Shown piece after piece: positions 1 through 7,145 of a stretch of DNA of 64,000 bases. Where the stretch lies: contig NZ_JAPVBJ010000008.1 of the NCBI RefSeq assembly GCF_026967985.1, positions 124,001 through 188,000 on the forward strand, written 5' to 3'. A program made the position numbers and the translations under genes. Under the pieces are notes generated by a model. It was given only the letters and a program-made list of their open reading frames with translations, made no database searches and was not told the DNA's origin. Every line of letters starts with the position of its first letter. The first letter of the stretch is position 1. Source of the DNA: Modestobacter sp. VKM Ac-2984. Lineage in GTDB: Bacteria; Actinomycetota; Actinomycetes; Mycobacteriales; Geodermatophilaceae.

Positions 1-287
1 TCGGCACCAAGGAGAAGCCGGCTGCACCGGCGCCCGTGGTCAGCGCCGACGGACTGAACTGGGCGGCCCTGGCCGCGTGCGAGTCCGGAGGCCGGCCCAC
101 CGCGGTGAGCGGCACCGGCAAGTACCGCGGCATGTACCAGTTCTCCACGAGCACCTGGGCCGCCGTCGGGGGCAGCGGTGACCCGGCCGCCGCGTCGGCG
201 GGGGAGCAGACCATGCGGGCGCAGATGCTGTACGCCCGTTCCGGTGCAGGGCAGTGGCCGCACTGCGGCCCCCGTCTCTTCGGCTGA
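1..287 (+). CDS. Resuscitation-promoting factor, C-terminal Rpf domain (5' truncated by window edge)
   Basis: The reading frame enters from the left edge (codons in phase from base 3) and ends in TGA at 285-287. The visible part is a Pro/Ala linker followed by an Rpf transglycosylase-like domain: [12 protein letters not shown] holds the conserved catalytic Glu, followed by GMYQFS and W..VGG, and the chain ends soon after a GQWPHCG segment. Rpf proteins are secreted muralytic enzymes that cut peptidoglycan and help dormant actinobacteria resume growth. The neighbours rsmA and ispE match the known actinobacterial rpfB-rsmA-ispE order, so the missing N-terminus probably carries the DUF348/G5 domains of RpfB; that part cannot be seen. 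The stop lies inside the next gene. Confidence 0.85.
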   Translation, partial: GTKEKPAAPAPVVSADGLNWAALAACESGGRPTAVSGTGKYRGMYQFSTSTWAAVGGSGDPAAASAGEQTMRAQMLYARSGAGQWPHCGPRLFG

Positions 288-1171
288 GTCAGACGCTGAG
301 CGACACCCCGGAGCAGGCCGACGCGCTGCTGGGCCCCGCGGCCATCCGCGAGCTGGCCCAGCAGCTGGACCTGCGACCGACCAAGACCCTCGGGCAGAAC
401 TTCCTGCACGACGCCAACACGATCCGCAAGATCGTCCGGACGGCCGGCCTGCAGGACGACGACGTCGTCTGCGAGGTCGGCCCGGGCCTGGGGTCGCTCA
501 CGCTCGGGCTGCTCCCGGTCTGCGCGCACGTGACCGCCGTGGAGATCGACCCCCGGCTGGCCGACCAGCTGCCGGTGACCGTGGCCCAGCGAGCCCCGGA
601 CGTGGCCGGGCGGCTCACCGTGGTGACCGCGGACGCCCTGCGGGTCCGGGAGCTGCCCGGGCCGCCGCCCACGGCGCTGGTGGCCAACCTGCCGTACAAC
701 ATCGCCGTCCCCGTGCTGCTGCACCTGCTGGAGCTGGTGCCCACGATCCGCACCTCGCTGGTGCTGGTGCAGGCCGAGGTCGCCGACCGGCTCGCCGCCG
801 CACCGGGCACCCCCGCCTACGGGGTGCCCAGCGTCAAGGCCGCCTGGTACGCCGACGTCCGCCGGGCCGGCAACGTCCCGCGGCCGGTCTTCTGGCCGGT
901 CCCCAACGTCGACTCCGGGCTGGTCGCGCTGACCCGCCGCCCGGCCCCGGCCGGCGACCGGGCGGCCACCTTCGCCGTCATCGACGCGGCCTTCGCCACC
1001 CGGCGCAAGGGCCTGCGTGCCGCGCTGGCCCGCTGGGCCGGCAGCCCCGCCGCCGCCGAGGTCCGGCTGCGCGCGGCCGGCATCGACCCGACCACGCGGG
1101 GAGAGCAGCTGTCGGTCACCGACTTCGCCCGGCTCGCGGCCACCGACCCGGTCGACCCGGAGGGGCGGTAG
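254..1171 (+). CDS. rsmA: 16S rRNA (adenine1518-N6/adenine1519-N6)-dimethyltransferase
   Basis: RsmA (KsgA) dimethylates two adjacent adenines in helix 45 of 16S rRNA with S-adenosylmethionine during 30S maturation. The 305-residue protein shows TKTLGQNFL (~aa 42-50), the SAM-binding motif [10 protein letters not shown] (~aa 74-83), and the NLPYN catalytic motif (~aa 145) expected of this family. The GTG at 254 is the only ATG, GTG or TTG between the preceding gene and the conserved core, so the start overlaps the Rpf gene by 34 bp, which suggests translational coupling. It is followed by ispE after 67 bp. Length and motifs look intact. Confidence 0.93.
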   Translation: MAALRPPSLRLSQTLSDTPEQADALLGPAAIRELAQQLDLRPTKTLGQNFLHDANTIRKIVRTAGLQDDDVVCEVGPGLGSLTLGLLPVCAHVTAVEIDPRLADQLPVTVAQRAPDVAGRLTVVTADALRVRELPGPPPTALVANLPYNIAVPVLLHLLELVPTIRTSLVLVQAEVADRLAAAPGTPAYGVPSVKAAWYADVRRAGNVPRPVFWPVPNVDSGLVALTRRPAPAGDRAATFAVIDAAFATRRKGLRAALARWAGSPAAAEVRLRAAGIDPTTRGEQLSVTDFARLAATDPVDPEGR

Positions 1172-1238
1172 CGCGTGCCGCGGCCGGCAGGCAGGCTGAG
1201 CCGGTGGACGACGGTGGACCGGCGGGCAGGATGACCGG

Positions 1239-2207
1239 GTGAGCAACGCGACCGCGGGCGGGCCCGGCCGGCTCGCCGGCAACGGCGCCGTCACGGCTCG
1301 GGCCCCGGCGAAGGTGAACGTGCACCTCGGGGTCGGGCCGCTGCGGGCCGACGGCTTCCACGAGCTGCAGACCGTCTTCCTCGCCGTGTCGCTGTTCGAC
1401 ACGGTCACCGTGCGCCGCGCCGACGGCCTGTCCCTCGCCGTCCGCGGGGAGGGGGCCGGGGACGGCGCCGGCCCGGCGAGCGTGCCCACCGACCAGCGCA
1501 ACCTGGTCTGGCAGGCCGCCGAGCTGCTCGCCCGGCACGCCGGGGTGCGCGCCGACGCCCACCTGGAGGTCGACAAGTCGATCCCGGCCGCGGCCGGGCT
1601 CGCCGGCGGCAGCGCGGATGCGGCGGCGACGCTGGTCGCGTTGGACGCGTTGTGGGGGACCCGGGCCACCCGTGGCGACCTGGCCACGCTCGCCGCGCAG
1701 CTGGGCAGCGACGTGCCCTTCAGCCTGCTCGGCGGGGTGGCGCTGGGCACCGGGCGCGGTGAGCGGCTCTCGCCCGTGCTGGCCCGCCGGCGCTGGGACT
1801 GGGTGCTCGGCATCGCCGGGGAGGGGCTGTCGACCCCCACGGTGTACGGCGAGCTGGACGCCCAGCGGGCGGCCGGGGCGCTCCCGGACGGCGAGCGGAT
1901 GGCCTCCACCGAGCCGGTGCTCGCCGCCCTGCGCAGCGGGCCGGCGTCGGCGCTGGCGGCCGCGCTGAGCAACGACCTCCAGGCGCCCGCGCTGCGGCTG
2001 CGCCCCGAGCTCGGCCGGGCGATGCAGGTCGCGACCGACGCGGGGGCACGGGCGGCGCTGGTCAGTGGCTCCGGCCCGACGGTGGCCGCGCTGGCCGAGG
2101 ACGAGGACGGCGCTGTCCGGCTCGCCGCCGAGCTCGCCGGGTCCGGGGTGTTCCGGGCCGTCCAGGTCGTGCACGGGCCGGTCCACGGAGCCCGCCTGGT
2201 GGGCTGA
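1239..2207 (+). CDS. ispE: 4-diphosphocytidyl-2-C-methyl-D-erythritol kinase
   Basis: IspE phosphorylates CDP-methylerythritol in the non-mevalonate (MEP) isoprenoid pathway, feeding polyprenyl phosphate and quinone synthesis. The 322-residue product is a GHMP kinase: RAPAKVNVHLGV near aa 22-33 is the N-terminal substrate-binding motif, AAGLAGGSADAAA (~aa 117-129) is the ATP-binding glycine loop, and GSGPTVAAL near the C-terminus is the third GHMP motif. It starts at GTG 1239, in the same direction as rsmA. The stop at 2207 lies only 9 bp from the broken end of a tetR-like remnant on the other strand, so sequence just downstream of ispE appears rearranged. Confidence 0.93.
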   Translation: MSNATAGGPGRLAGNGAVTARAPAKVNVHLGVGPLRADGFHELQTVFLAVSLFDTVTVRRADGLSLAVRGEGAGDGAGPASVPTDQRNLVWQAAELLARHAGVRADAHLEVDKSIPAAAGLAGGSADAAATLVALDALWGTRATRGDLATLAAQLGSDVPFSLLGGVALGTGRGERLSPVLARRRWDWVLGIAGEGLSTPTVYGELDAQRAAGALPDGERMASTEPVLAALRSGPASALAAALSNDLQAPALRLRPELGRAMQVATDAGARAALVSGSGPTVAALAEDEDGAVRLAAELAGSGVFRAVQVVHGPVHGARLVG

Positions 2208-2216
2208 CCGAGGACA

Positions 2217-2363
2217 GGTCGCCTCGTGGCCACGCTGCCCGAAGAGCTCACGGCCGACGTCCAGCAGCTGCTGCCGACGCTGCGCACCGGTCATCCGCAC
2301 CCGCGGCCGGACGGCGCCGCCACCCGGCAGAGCGTTGTTGCCCAGGGTGCTCATCAGCCCCAT
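2217..2363 (-). pseudogene. Truncated TetR-family regulator (N-terminal fragment only)
   Basis: Read on the minus strand from ATG 2363, the frame gives an N-terminal tail and then RMTGAQRRQQLLDVGRELF, GQRG and HEAT. This is the start of a TetR helix-turn-helix domain of the kind normally continuing into SVEEIAARAGVSK. Here homology stops at the Thr codon (2217-2219), and the frame then runs into the antisense of ispE. About 49 of an expected ~200 residues remain. In many actinobacteria a tetR gene and an ABC-F ATPase gene lie between ispE and glmU; neither is intact here. I infer a deletion that removed most of tetR and the neighbouring ABC-F gene. The remnant is unlikely to fold. Confidence 0.7.
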
Positions 2364-2423
2364 CGTGCTCTCCTGCCCGCGGCCGGCCGGGTGACCCTGG
2401 GTGCCGGCGTCCGATCGCGGCCC

Positions 2424-2429
2424 TAGGCT
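2424..2429 (+). promoter_or_regulatory. Probable -10 box (TAGGCT) for tRNA-Gln
   Basis: TAGGCT lies 38 bp before the tRNA-Gln gene in an otherwise empty stretch. The same hexamer precedes eno, and similar TANNNT boxes occur before many genes in this window. No convincing -35 hexamer is visible. Confidence 0.45.
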
Positions 2430-2467
2430 GGCGTGCGGCCGTCGCGGTTCTTCCCGGCGGACCGCGA

Positions 2468-2543
2468 TGGGGGATGGGGTAATCGGCAGCCCGCCGGCCT
2501 TTGGAGCCGTGCAGTCTCGGTTCGAGTCCGAGTCCCCCAGCCA
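2468..2543 (+). tRNA. tRNA-Gln (anticodon UUG)
   Basis: A complete cloverleaf can be drawn by hand: acceptor TGGGGGA pairs with TCCCCCA, the D stem is GGG/CCC, the anticodon loop is CTTTGGA with anticodon TTG, the variable loop has 5 nt, the T arm is CTCGG-TTCGAGT-CCGAG, the discriminator is G, and CCA (2541-2543) is encoded. The outermost anticodon-stem pair (C27/T43) is mismatched. A tRNA-Gln just before glmU is a common actinobacterial arrangement. Confidence 0.93.
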
Positions 2544-2595
2544 GTCAGCGCCGACGCGCGCCGTCGTCCCGTCGCCACCGCGAGGAGCTCGTTCA

Positions 2596-4128
2596 GTGAC
2601 CCTGCAGGACACCGCCGCCACGGAGGGCGCCGTCGGCGCCGTCGTCGTCCTCGCCGCCGGGCAGGGCACCCGGATGCGCTCGCGCACCCCCAAGGTGCTG
2701 CACCTGCTGGGGGGTCGCTCGCTGCTGGGCCACGTGCTGGCGGCCGCCGCCCCGCTGCGGGCCGCGCAGACCGTCGTCGTCGTCGGGTCCGGTCGGGATG
2801 CGGTGGCCGAGCACCTGAGCGAGGTCGCGCCGGGGGCGCTGCCGGTCGTGCAGGAGGAGCAGCTGGGCTCCGGGCACGCCGCGGCCGTCGCGCTCGACGC
2901 GCTGGCGGAGGTCACCGGCGCGGTGCTGATCCTCAACGGGGACGCGCCGCTGCTGCGGGAGGAGACCCTGACCGCGCTCGTCCGGGCGCACCAGCAGGCC
3001 GGCGACCTGCTCACCGTGCTCACCGCCGAGGTGGCCGACCCCACCGGCCTGGGGCGGATCGTCCGGGACGCCGACGGTGCGGTGCGGGCCATCGTCGAGG
3101 AGCGGGACGCCGACGACGCCCAGCGCACGATCCGCGAGGTCAACGCCGGGGTGTACGTCGGGAACGCCACCGCCGTGCGAGAGGCGCTGACCAGGGTCGG
3201 GGCCGCCAACGACCAGGGCGAGCAGTACCTGACCGACGTCCTGGGTCTGCTCGTGGCCGACGGCGCGCCGGTCGGCGGGCACCGGGCGGCCGACCCCGAG
3301 GACACGCTCGGCTGCAACGACCAGCGGGAGCTGGCCGCCCGGCGCCGCACGATGAACGACCGGGTGCTCGACGACCTGATGCGAGCCGGGGTGGTCGTGG
3401 TGGACCCGCTGACCACCTGGGTCGACGTGACCGTCGAGGTGGCGGCGGAGGTCGTCCTGCACCCGGGCACACAGCTGCTCGGTGCGACCACCGTCCGGGC
3501 CGGTGCCGTGGTCGGCCCCGACAGCACGCTGGTCGACACCGAGGTGGGGGAGGGCGCGTCGGTCGTCCGGTCGCACGTCCAGCTGGCCGAGATCGGCCCG
3601 GCGGCGACCGTCGGCCCGTTCAGCTACCTCCGCCCGGGCACCCGGCTGGGCCGCGGGGCAAAGGTGGGCGCCTACGTCGAGACCAAGAACGTCGAGGTCG
3701 GCGAGGGGTCCAAGGTGCCGCACCTGTCCTACGTCGGCGACGCGACCATCGGCGAGCACAGCAACATCGGCGCGGCGACCGTCTTCGTCAACTACGACGG
3801 CGTCGACAAGCACCGCACCACGGTGGGTGACCACGTGCGGATCGGCTCGGACACCATGCTCGTGGCGCCGGTCACCGTGGGCGACGGTGCCTACACCGCT
3901 GCCGGGTCCGTGATCACCACCGACGTCCCGCCTGGGGCGATGGCCGTCGCCCGGGCCCGCCAGCGCAATGTGGCAGGCTGGGTCGCGCGGCGCCGACCGG
4001 GTACGCCCGGCGCAGAGGCTGCAGCAGCGGCTGACGACGCAGCGGCCGCCGCCACCCACACCCGAACCACCGAGTCCGCGGACCGGCCCCCGGCCGCGAC
4101 GGACGACGACCAGCAGGGGCGAACATGA
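2596..4128 (+). CDS. glmU: Bifunctional UDP-N-acetylglucosamine pyrophosphorylase / glucosamine-1-phosphate N-acetyltransferase
   Basis: GlmU acetylates glucosamine-1-phosphate and then couples it to UTP, giving UDP-GlcNAc for peptidoglycan and other glycans. The 510-residue protein has an N-terminal nucleotidyltransferase domain (VLAAGQGTRMRS near aa 18-29, then PKVLH) and a C-terminal left-handed beta-helix of hexapeptide repeats. The acetyltransferase motif NYDGVDKHRTTVGD lies near aa 399. The C-terminal tail (~aa 460-510) is Ala/Asp/Thr-rich and looks disordered. GTG 2596 was chosen because GAGGAG sits 8 nt upstream; longer in-frame extensions would run through the tRNA gene. The stop overlaps the prs start (ATGA), so the two are translationally coupled. 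Confidence 0.95.
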   Translation: MTLQDTAATEGAVGAVVVLAAGQGTRMRSRTPKVLHLLGGRSLLGHVLAAAAPLRAAQTVVVVGSGRDAVAEHLSEVAPGALPVVQEEQLGSGHAAAVALDALAEVTGAVLILNGDAPLLREETLTALVRAHQQAGDLLTVLTAEVADPTGLGRIVRDADGAVRAIVEERDADDAQRTIREVNAGVYVGNATAVREALTRVGAANDQGEQYLTDVLGLLVADGAPVGGHRAADPEDTLGCNDQRELAARRRTMNDRVLDDLMRAGVVVVDPLTTWVDVTVEVAAEVVLHPGTQLLGATTVRAGAVVGPDSTLVDTEVGEGASVVRSHVQLAEIGPAATVGPFSYLRPGTRLGRGAKVGAYVETKNVEVGEGSKVPHLSYVGDATIGEHSNIGAATVFVNYDGVDKHRTTVGDHVRIGSDTMLVAPVTVGDGAYTAAGSVITTDVPPGAMAVARARQRNVAGWVARRRPGTPGAEAAAAADDAAAAATHTRTTESADRPPAATDDDQQGRT

Positions 4129-5105
4129 GCGCGATCAGGCAGACCACCAACAAGAGCCTGATGCTCTTCTCCGGCCGGGCGTACCCCGAGCTGGCGACGG
4201 AGATCGCCGGGCACCTCGGCGTCACGCCCACGCCCACCTCGTCCTACGAGTTCGCCAACGGTGAGCTCTTCGTGCGGTTCGAGGAGTCGGTGCGCGGCTG
4301 CGACGCCTTCGTCATCCAGAGCCACACCGCACCGATCAACACCTGGCTGATGGAACAGCTGATCATGGTCGACGCGCTCAAGCGCGCCTCCGCCAAGCGG
4401 ATCACCGTGGTCGCCCCGTTCTTCCCCTACGCCCGGCAGGACAAGAAGCACCGCGGCCGCGAGCCGATCTCCGCACGCCTGGTCGCCGACATGTTCAAGA
4501 CCGCCGGCGCCGACCGGCTGATGACCGTCGACCTGCACACCGCGCAGATCCAGGGCTTCTTCGACGGCCCGGTCGACCACCTGTTCGCCATGGACCTGCT
4601 CATCGACGAGGTCAAGCGGAAGTGGAGCGGCCACGACCTCACCGTCGTCTCGCCCGACTCCGGCCGCGTCCGGGTCTCCGAGCGGTGGAGCGACAAGCTG
4701 GGCGGGACCCCGCTGGCGTTCATCCACAAGACCCGCGACGTCACCCGGCCCAACGAGGTCGTGGCCAACCGGGTGGTCGGAGAGGTCGAGGGCCGGGTCT
4801 GCATCCTGGTCGACGACATGATCGACACCGGCGGCACGATCTCCAAGGCCGCCGAGACGCTGTTCGAGTCCGGCGCCGCCGACGTGATCATCGCCGCCAC
4901 CCACGGGGTGCTCTCCGGCCCCGCGGTCGACCGCCTGAAGAACAGCCGGGTCAGTGAGGTGATCATCACCAACACGCTGCCCATCGAGCCCGCCCGCCGG
5001 TTCGACAAGCTGACCGTGCTCTCCATCGCCCCGCTGCTCGGCCGGGCGATCAAGGAGGTCTTCGAGGACGGGTCGGTGACGAGCTTGTTCGGTGGGGACA
5101 GTTAG
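4125..5105 (+). CDS. prs: Ribose-phosphate diphosphokinase (PRPP synthetase)
   Basis: Prs transfers pyrophosphate from ATP to ribose-5-phosphate to make PRPP for purine, pyrimidine, histidine, tryptophan and NAD synthesis. In actinobacteria PRPP also feeds decaprenylphosphoryl-arabinose where that is made. The 326-residue protein has FFPYARQDKK (ATP-binding region), DLHTAQIQGFF (~aa 136-146) and the PRPP-binding loop VDDMIDTGGTI (~aa 229-239), and its length is normal for class I enzymes. It starts at ATG 4125, overlapping the glmU stop by 4 bp. The glmU-prs pair is conserved in actinobacteria. Confidence 0.96.
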   Translation: MSAIRQTTNKSLMLFSGRAYPELATEIAGHLGVTPTPTSSYEFANGELFVRFEESVRGCDAFVIQSHTAPINTWLMEQLIMVDALKRASAKRITVVAPFFPYARQDKKHRGREPISARLVADMFKTAGADRLMTVDLHTAQIQGFFDGPVDHLFAMDLLIDEVKRKWSGHDLTVVSPDSGRVRVSERWSDKLGGTPLAFIHKTRDVTRPNEVVANRVVGEVEGRVCILVDDMIDTGGTISKAAETLFESGAADVIIAATHGVLSGPAVDRLKNSRVSEVIITNTLPIEPARRFDKLTVLSIAPLLGRAIKEVFEDGSVTSLFGGDS

Positions 5106-5167
5106 TTCGCGACCCTCCGGGCCGCATCGCGGCCAGGAGCCGTTCCCCTGGTGAGTTGAGCCGTTTC

Positions 5168-5213
5168 CCGCGACGCCGGCAGGGACCCTCCGGGCCCCGT
5201 GCCGGCGTCGCGG
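5168..5213 (+). terminator. Perfect 14-bp hairpin after prs
   Basis: Arms 5168-5181 and 5200-5213 are perfectly complementary, with an 18-nt loop containing CCCTCCGGG. There is no T-run. It may end glmU-prs transcription or be a copy of a dispersed intergenic palindrome. Confidence 0.6.
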
Positions 5214-5223
5214 ACGGACCCTC

Positions 5224-5269
5224 CTGCTGATCCCGGCGGGAGCCTCCGGCCCCGCGCCGGGATCAGCAG
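5224..5269 (+). terminator. Perfect 15-bp hairpin, second of a tandem pair
   Basis: Arms 5224-5238 and 5255-5269 (CTGCTGATCCCGGCG and its complement) pair perfectly around a 16-nt loop that again holds CCTCCGG. It lies 10 bp after the first hairpin. The stems differ while the loops share a core, which is unusual for simple terminators. Confidence 0.6.
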
Positions 5270-5539
5270 ACGCCCTCCGGGCGATGGGTCCGGGATCCGC
5301 CCGCTGGTTGCGTTCGTCGGTCCTCGCTCGTGGGGTTGGGTGCTCCGCTGGCGGCGTTGGTCGTCACCGTTCACGGCCCTGTGCCGGGGCCTCGGCCGCT
5401 CAGGTACGCTCGTGTGGTTGCCCGGCGAGGGAGACGGTCTGCCGTTCTCCGTGATCGACGTGCGTGTGCCCTCCAGGGGTGTGCCGCGCTCGTGCGCTGA
5501 GCACACAGACCCGATCCACCTGTTGAGGAGCACACCACC

Positions 5540-6235
5540 GTGGCTGAATTCCGCCTCGCCGCCGAGCACCGCACCGAGTTCGGCAAGGGCAGCGCCCGCC
5601 GGACGCGTCGTGCGGGCCGCGTCCCCGCCGTCCTGTACGGGCACGGCCAGGACGTCGTCCACCTGTCGCTGCCGGCCCGCGAGTTCGCCGCGGCCCTGCG
5701 CAACGGCGGCACCAACGTGCTGCTGACCGTCGAGCTGGACGGCAAGGACCAGCTGGCGCTGACCAAGGCCATCCAGCGGGACCCGATCACCCGGGTCCAC
5801 GAGCACGTCGACCTGCTGCTGGTCCGCCGCGGTGAGAAGACCACCGTCGACGTCCCGGTGATCATCACCGGCGAGCCGGCCCCCGACACGATCAGCAACC
5901 ACCAGCTGAACAGCGTCCTCGTCGAGGCCGACGCCACCAACCTGCCGGAGTCGATCGAGGTCGACATCACCGGCCGCACCGCGGGCAACGGCGTCACCGC
6001 CGGCGACCTGCCACTGCCGGCCGGCGCGACGCTGATCACCGACCCGGAGGCGCTGGTCATCGGCTTCCTGGGTGCGCCGACCGCCGCCGAGCTGGAGGCC
6101 GAGCTGGAAGAGGCCGAGGCCGAGGCCGGCATCGAGCGCGACGAGTCCGAGACCGACGGCGACGTCGTGCCGGAGCCGCAGGACCAGGGCAGCGGCGAGT
6201 CGATGGAGTCCGCCGAGAAGTCCAGCGACGCCTGA
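5540..6235 (+). CDS. rplY: 50S ribosomal protein L25/general stress protein Ctc
   Basis: This is the long (CTC-type) form of L25, which binds 5S rRNA in the large subunit and is stress-linked in Bacillus. The 231-residue product starts MAEFRLAAEHRTEFGKGSAR, followed by the N-terminal 5S-binding domain (with AVLYGHG) to about aa 95, and then the C-terminal TL5/CTC beta domain. The tail after ~aa 185 is strongly acidic (Glu/Asp/Ala), typical of the actinobacterial protein. GTG 5540 is preceded by GAGGAGC. The next gene, pth, begins 25 bp downstream, a usual rplY-pth pairing. Confidence 0.94.
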   Translation: MAEFRLAAEHRTEFGKGSARRTRRAGRVPAVLYGHGQDVVHLSLPAREFAAALRNGGTNVLLTVELDGKDQLALTKAIQRDPITRVHEHVDLLLVRRGEKTTVDVPVIITGEPAPDTISNHQLNSVLVEADATNLPESIEVDITGRTAGNGVTAGDLPLPAGATLITDPEALVIGFLGAPTAAELEAELEEAEAEAGIERDESETDGDVVPEPQDQGSGESMESAEKSSDA

Positions 6236-6260
6236 GCACGACTCTCCTCGGAGGACGACG

Positions 6261-6923
6261 CTGACCGAGAGCACGACCCGCAGGGGCGCCGGCACCGCCG
6301 GCGCCCCTGCGGCGTCCCCCGCCGCCACGCCCCCCGTGTCCGAGGGGCCCTTCCTGGTCGTCGGGCTGGGCAACCCCGGCCCCGGGTACGCCGGCAACCG
6401 GCACAACGTGGGCGCGATGGTGCTGGCCGAGCTGGCTGCCCGGGCCGGTGTCCGGCTGTCGCCCGGCAAGGGCCCGCGGGCCCGGTCGCAGTCCGGTGAG
6501 GGCCGGCTGGCCGGGCGGCGGGTGGTCCTGGCCGTGCCGTCCAGCTACATGAACGAGTCCGGTGGCCCGGTCCGCGGCCTGCTCGACTACCACCACCTGC
6601 CGCCCACCGACCTGGTCGTCGTGCACGACGAGCTCGACCTCGACTTCGACGTGGTGCGGCTCAAGCGGGGCGGCGGGGAGGGCGGGCACAACGGCCTGCG
6701 TTCCATCTCCCGGTCCACCGGGACCCGGGACTACCTGCGGGTGCGGGTGGGGATCGGCCGGCCGCCCGGTCGGCAGGACCCGGCCGACTACGTCCTCAAG
6801 GACTTCTCCGCGACCGAGCGCAAGACGCTCGAGCTGCTCGTCGGCGAGGCCGCCGATGCCACCGAGCTGCTGCTCGAGCGTGGCCTGGAGGCGGCGCAGA
6901 ACGTCGTCCACCCCCGCAGCTGA
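6261..6923 (+). CDS. pth: Peptidyl-tRNA hydrolase
   Basis: Pth cleaves peptidyl-tRNA released by stalled ribosomes, recycling tRNA. The core shows VVGLGNPGPGYAGNRHNVG (~aa 33-51, with the catalytic His in NRHN), SYMNESG, and HDELDLDFD (~aa 121-129). Start choice is uncertain. No ATG lies upstream of the core. A CTG at 6261 has a perfect GGAGG 6 nt upstream, giving 220 aa, whereas GTG 6336 (195 aa, closer to usual family length) has no ribosome binding site. I chose CTG 6261 for its binding site. The gene ends just before a strong hairpin. Confidence 0.9.
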   Translation: MTESTTRRGAGTAGAPAASPAATPPVSEGPFLVVGLGNPGPGYAGNRHNVGAMVLAELAARAGVRLSPGKGPRARSQSGEGRLAGRRVVLAVPSSYMNESGGPVRGLLDYHHLPPTDLVVVHDELDLDFDVVRLKRGGGEGGHNGLRSISRSTGTRDYLRVRVGIGRPPGRQDPADYVLKDFSATERKTLELLVGEAADATELLLERGLEAAQNVVHPRS

Positions 6924-6926
6924 GCA

Positions 6927-6954
6927 CCGTCCGGGCGCGCCGTCGCCCGGACGG
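6927..6954 (+). terminator. Terminator hairpin after pth
   Basis: CCGTCCGGGCG (6927-6937) pairs perfectly with CGCCCGGACGG (6944-6954) around a 6-nt loop, starting 4 bp after the pth stop. It has no T-run, as is common in high-GC actinobacteria, and separates the housekeeping block from the polysaccharide locus. Confidence 0.75.
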
Positions 6955-7145
6955 GTGGCAGCGGGCCCGGTCCCGGCCCCATCGGGTGAAGGGTCGCCGT
7001 CTGCGTTGCCTCCGTTCCTCACCGTCTGTGATGGTGGCTGAGCGTCACCAGTGCAGCTGTTCGGCCGGGTCCGACCCGGGACCGTCCAGCTCCTGCGAGT
7101 CGCCAGCGCACTGTGCGTGATCACTGCGGAGAACCTGGGGGCCCC

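Larger units (their letters stand above)
5106..5539. other. Gene-free stretch between prs and rplY with repeated CTCCGG hairpins
   Basis: No supported gene is seen in these 434 bases. The first 180 bases contain four copies of a CCTCCGG core (about 5113, 5187, 5243 and 5274), two of them in the loops of perfect hairpins listed separately. The next 250 bases should hold the rplY promoter. The sequence before rplY ends with GAGGAGC, a good ribosome binding site, 10 nt before the GTG. Confidence 0.6.

Noticed and set aside
2227-2426. Short plus-strand frame beginning at GTG 2227
   Set aside because: It is the complement of the tetR remnant and has no ribosome binding site or recognisable domain.
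7028-7055. GTGA...TCAC half-sites before the initiating sugar transferase, considered as a CRP-like site
   Set aside because: Spacing of 13 bases between half-sites does not fit the CRP/Fnr 6-base spacer.
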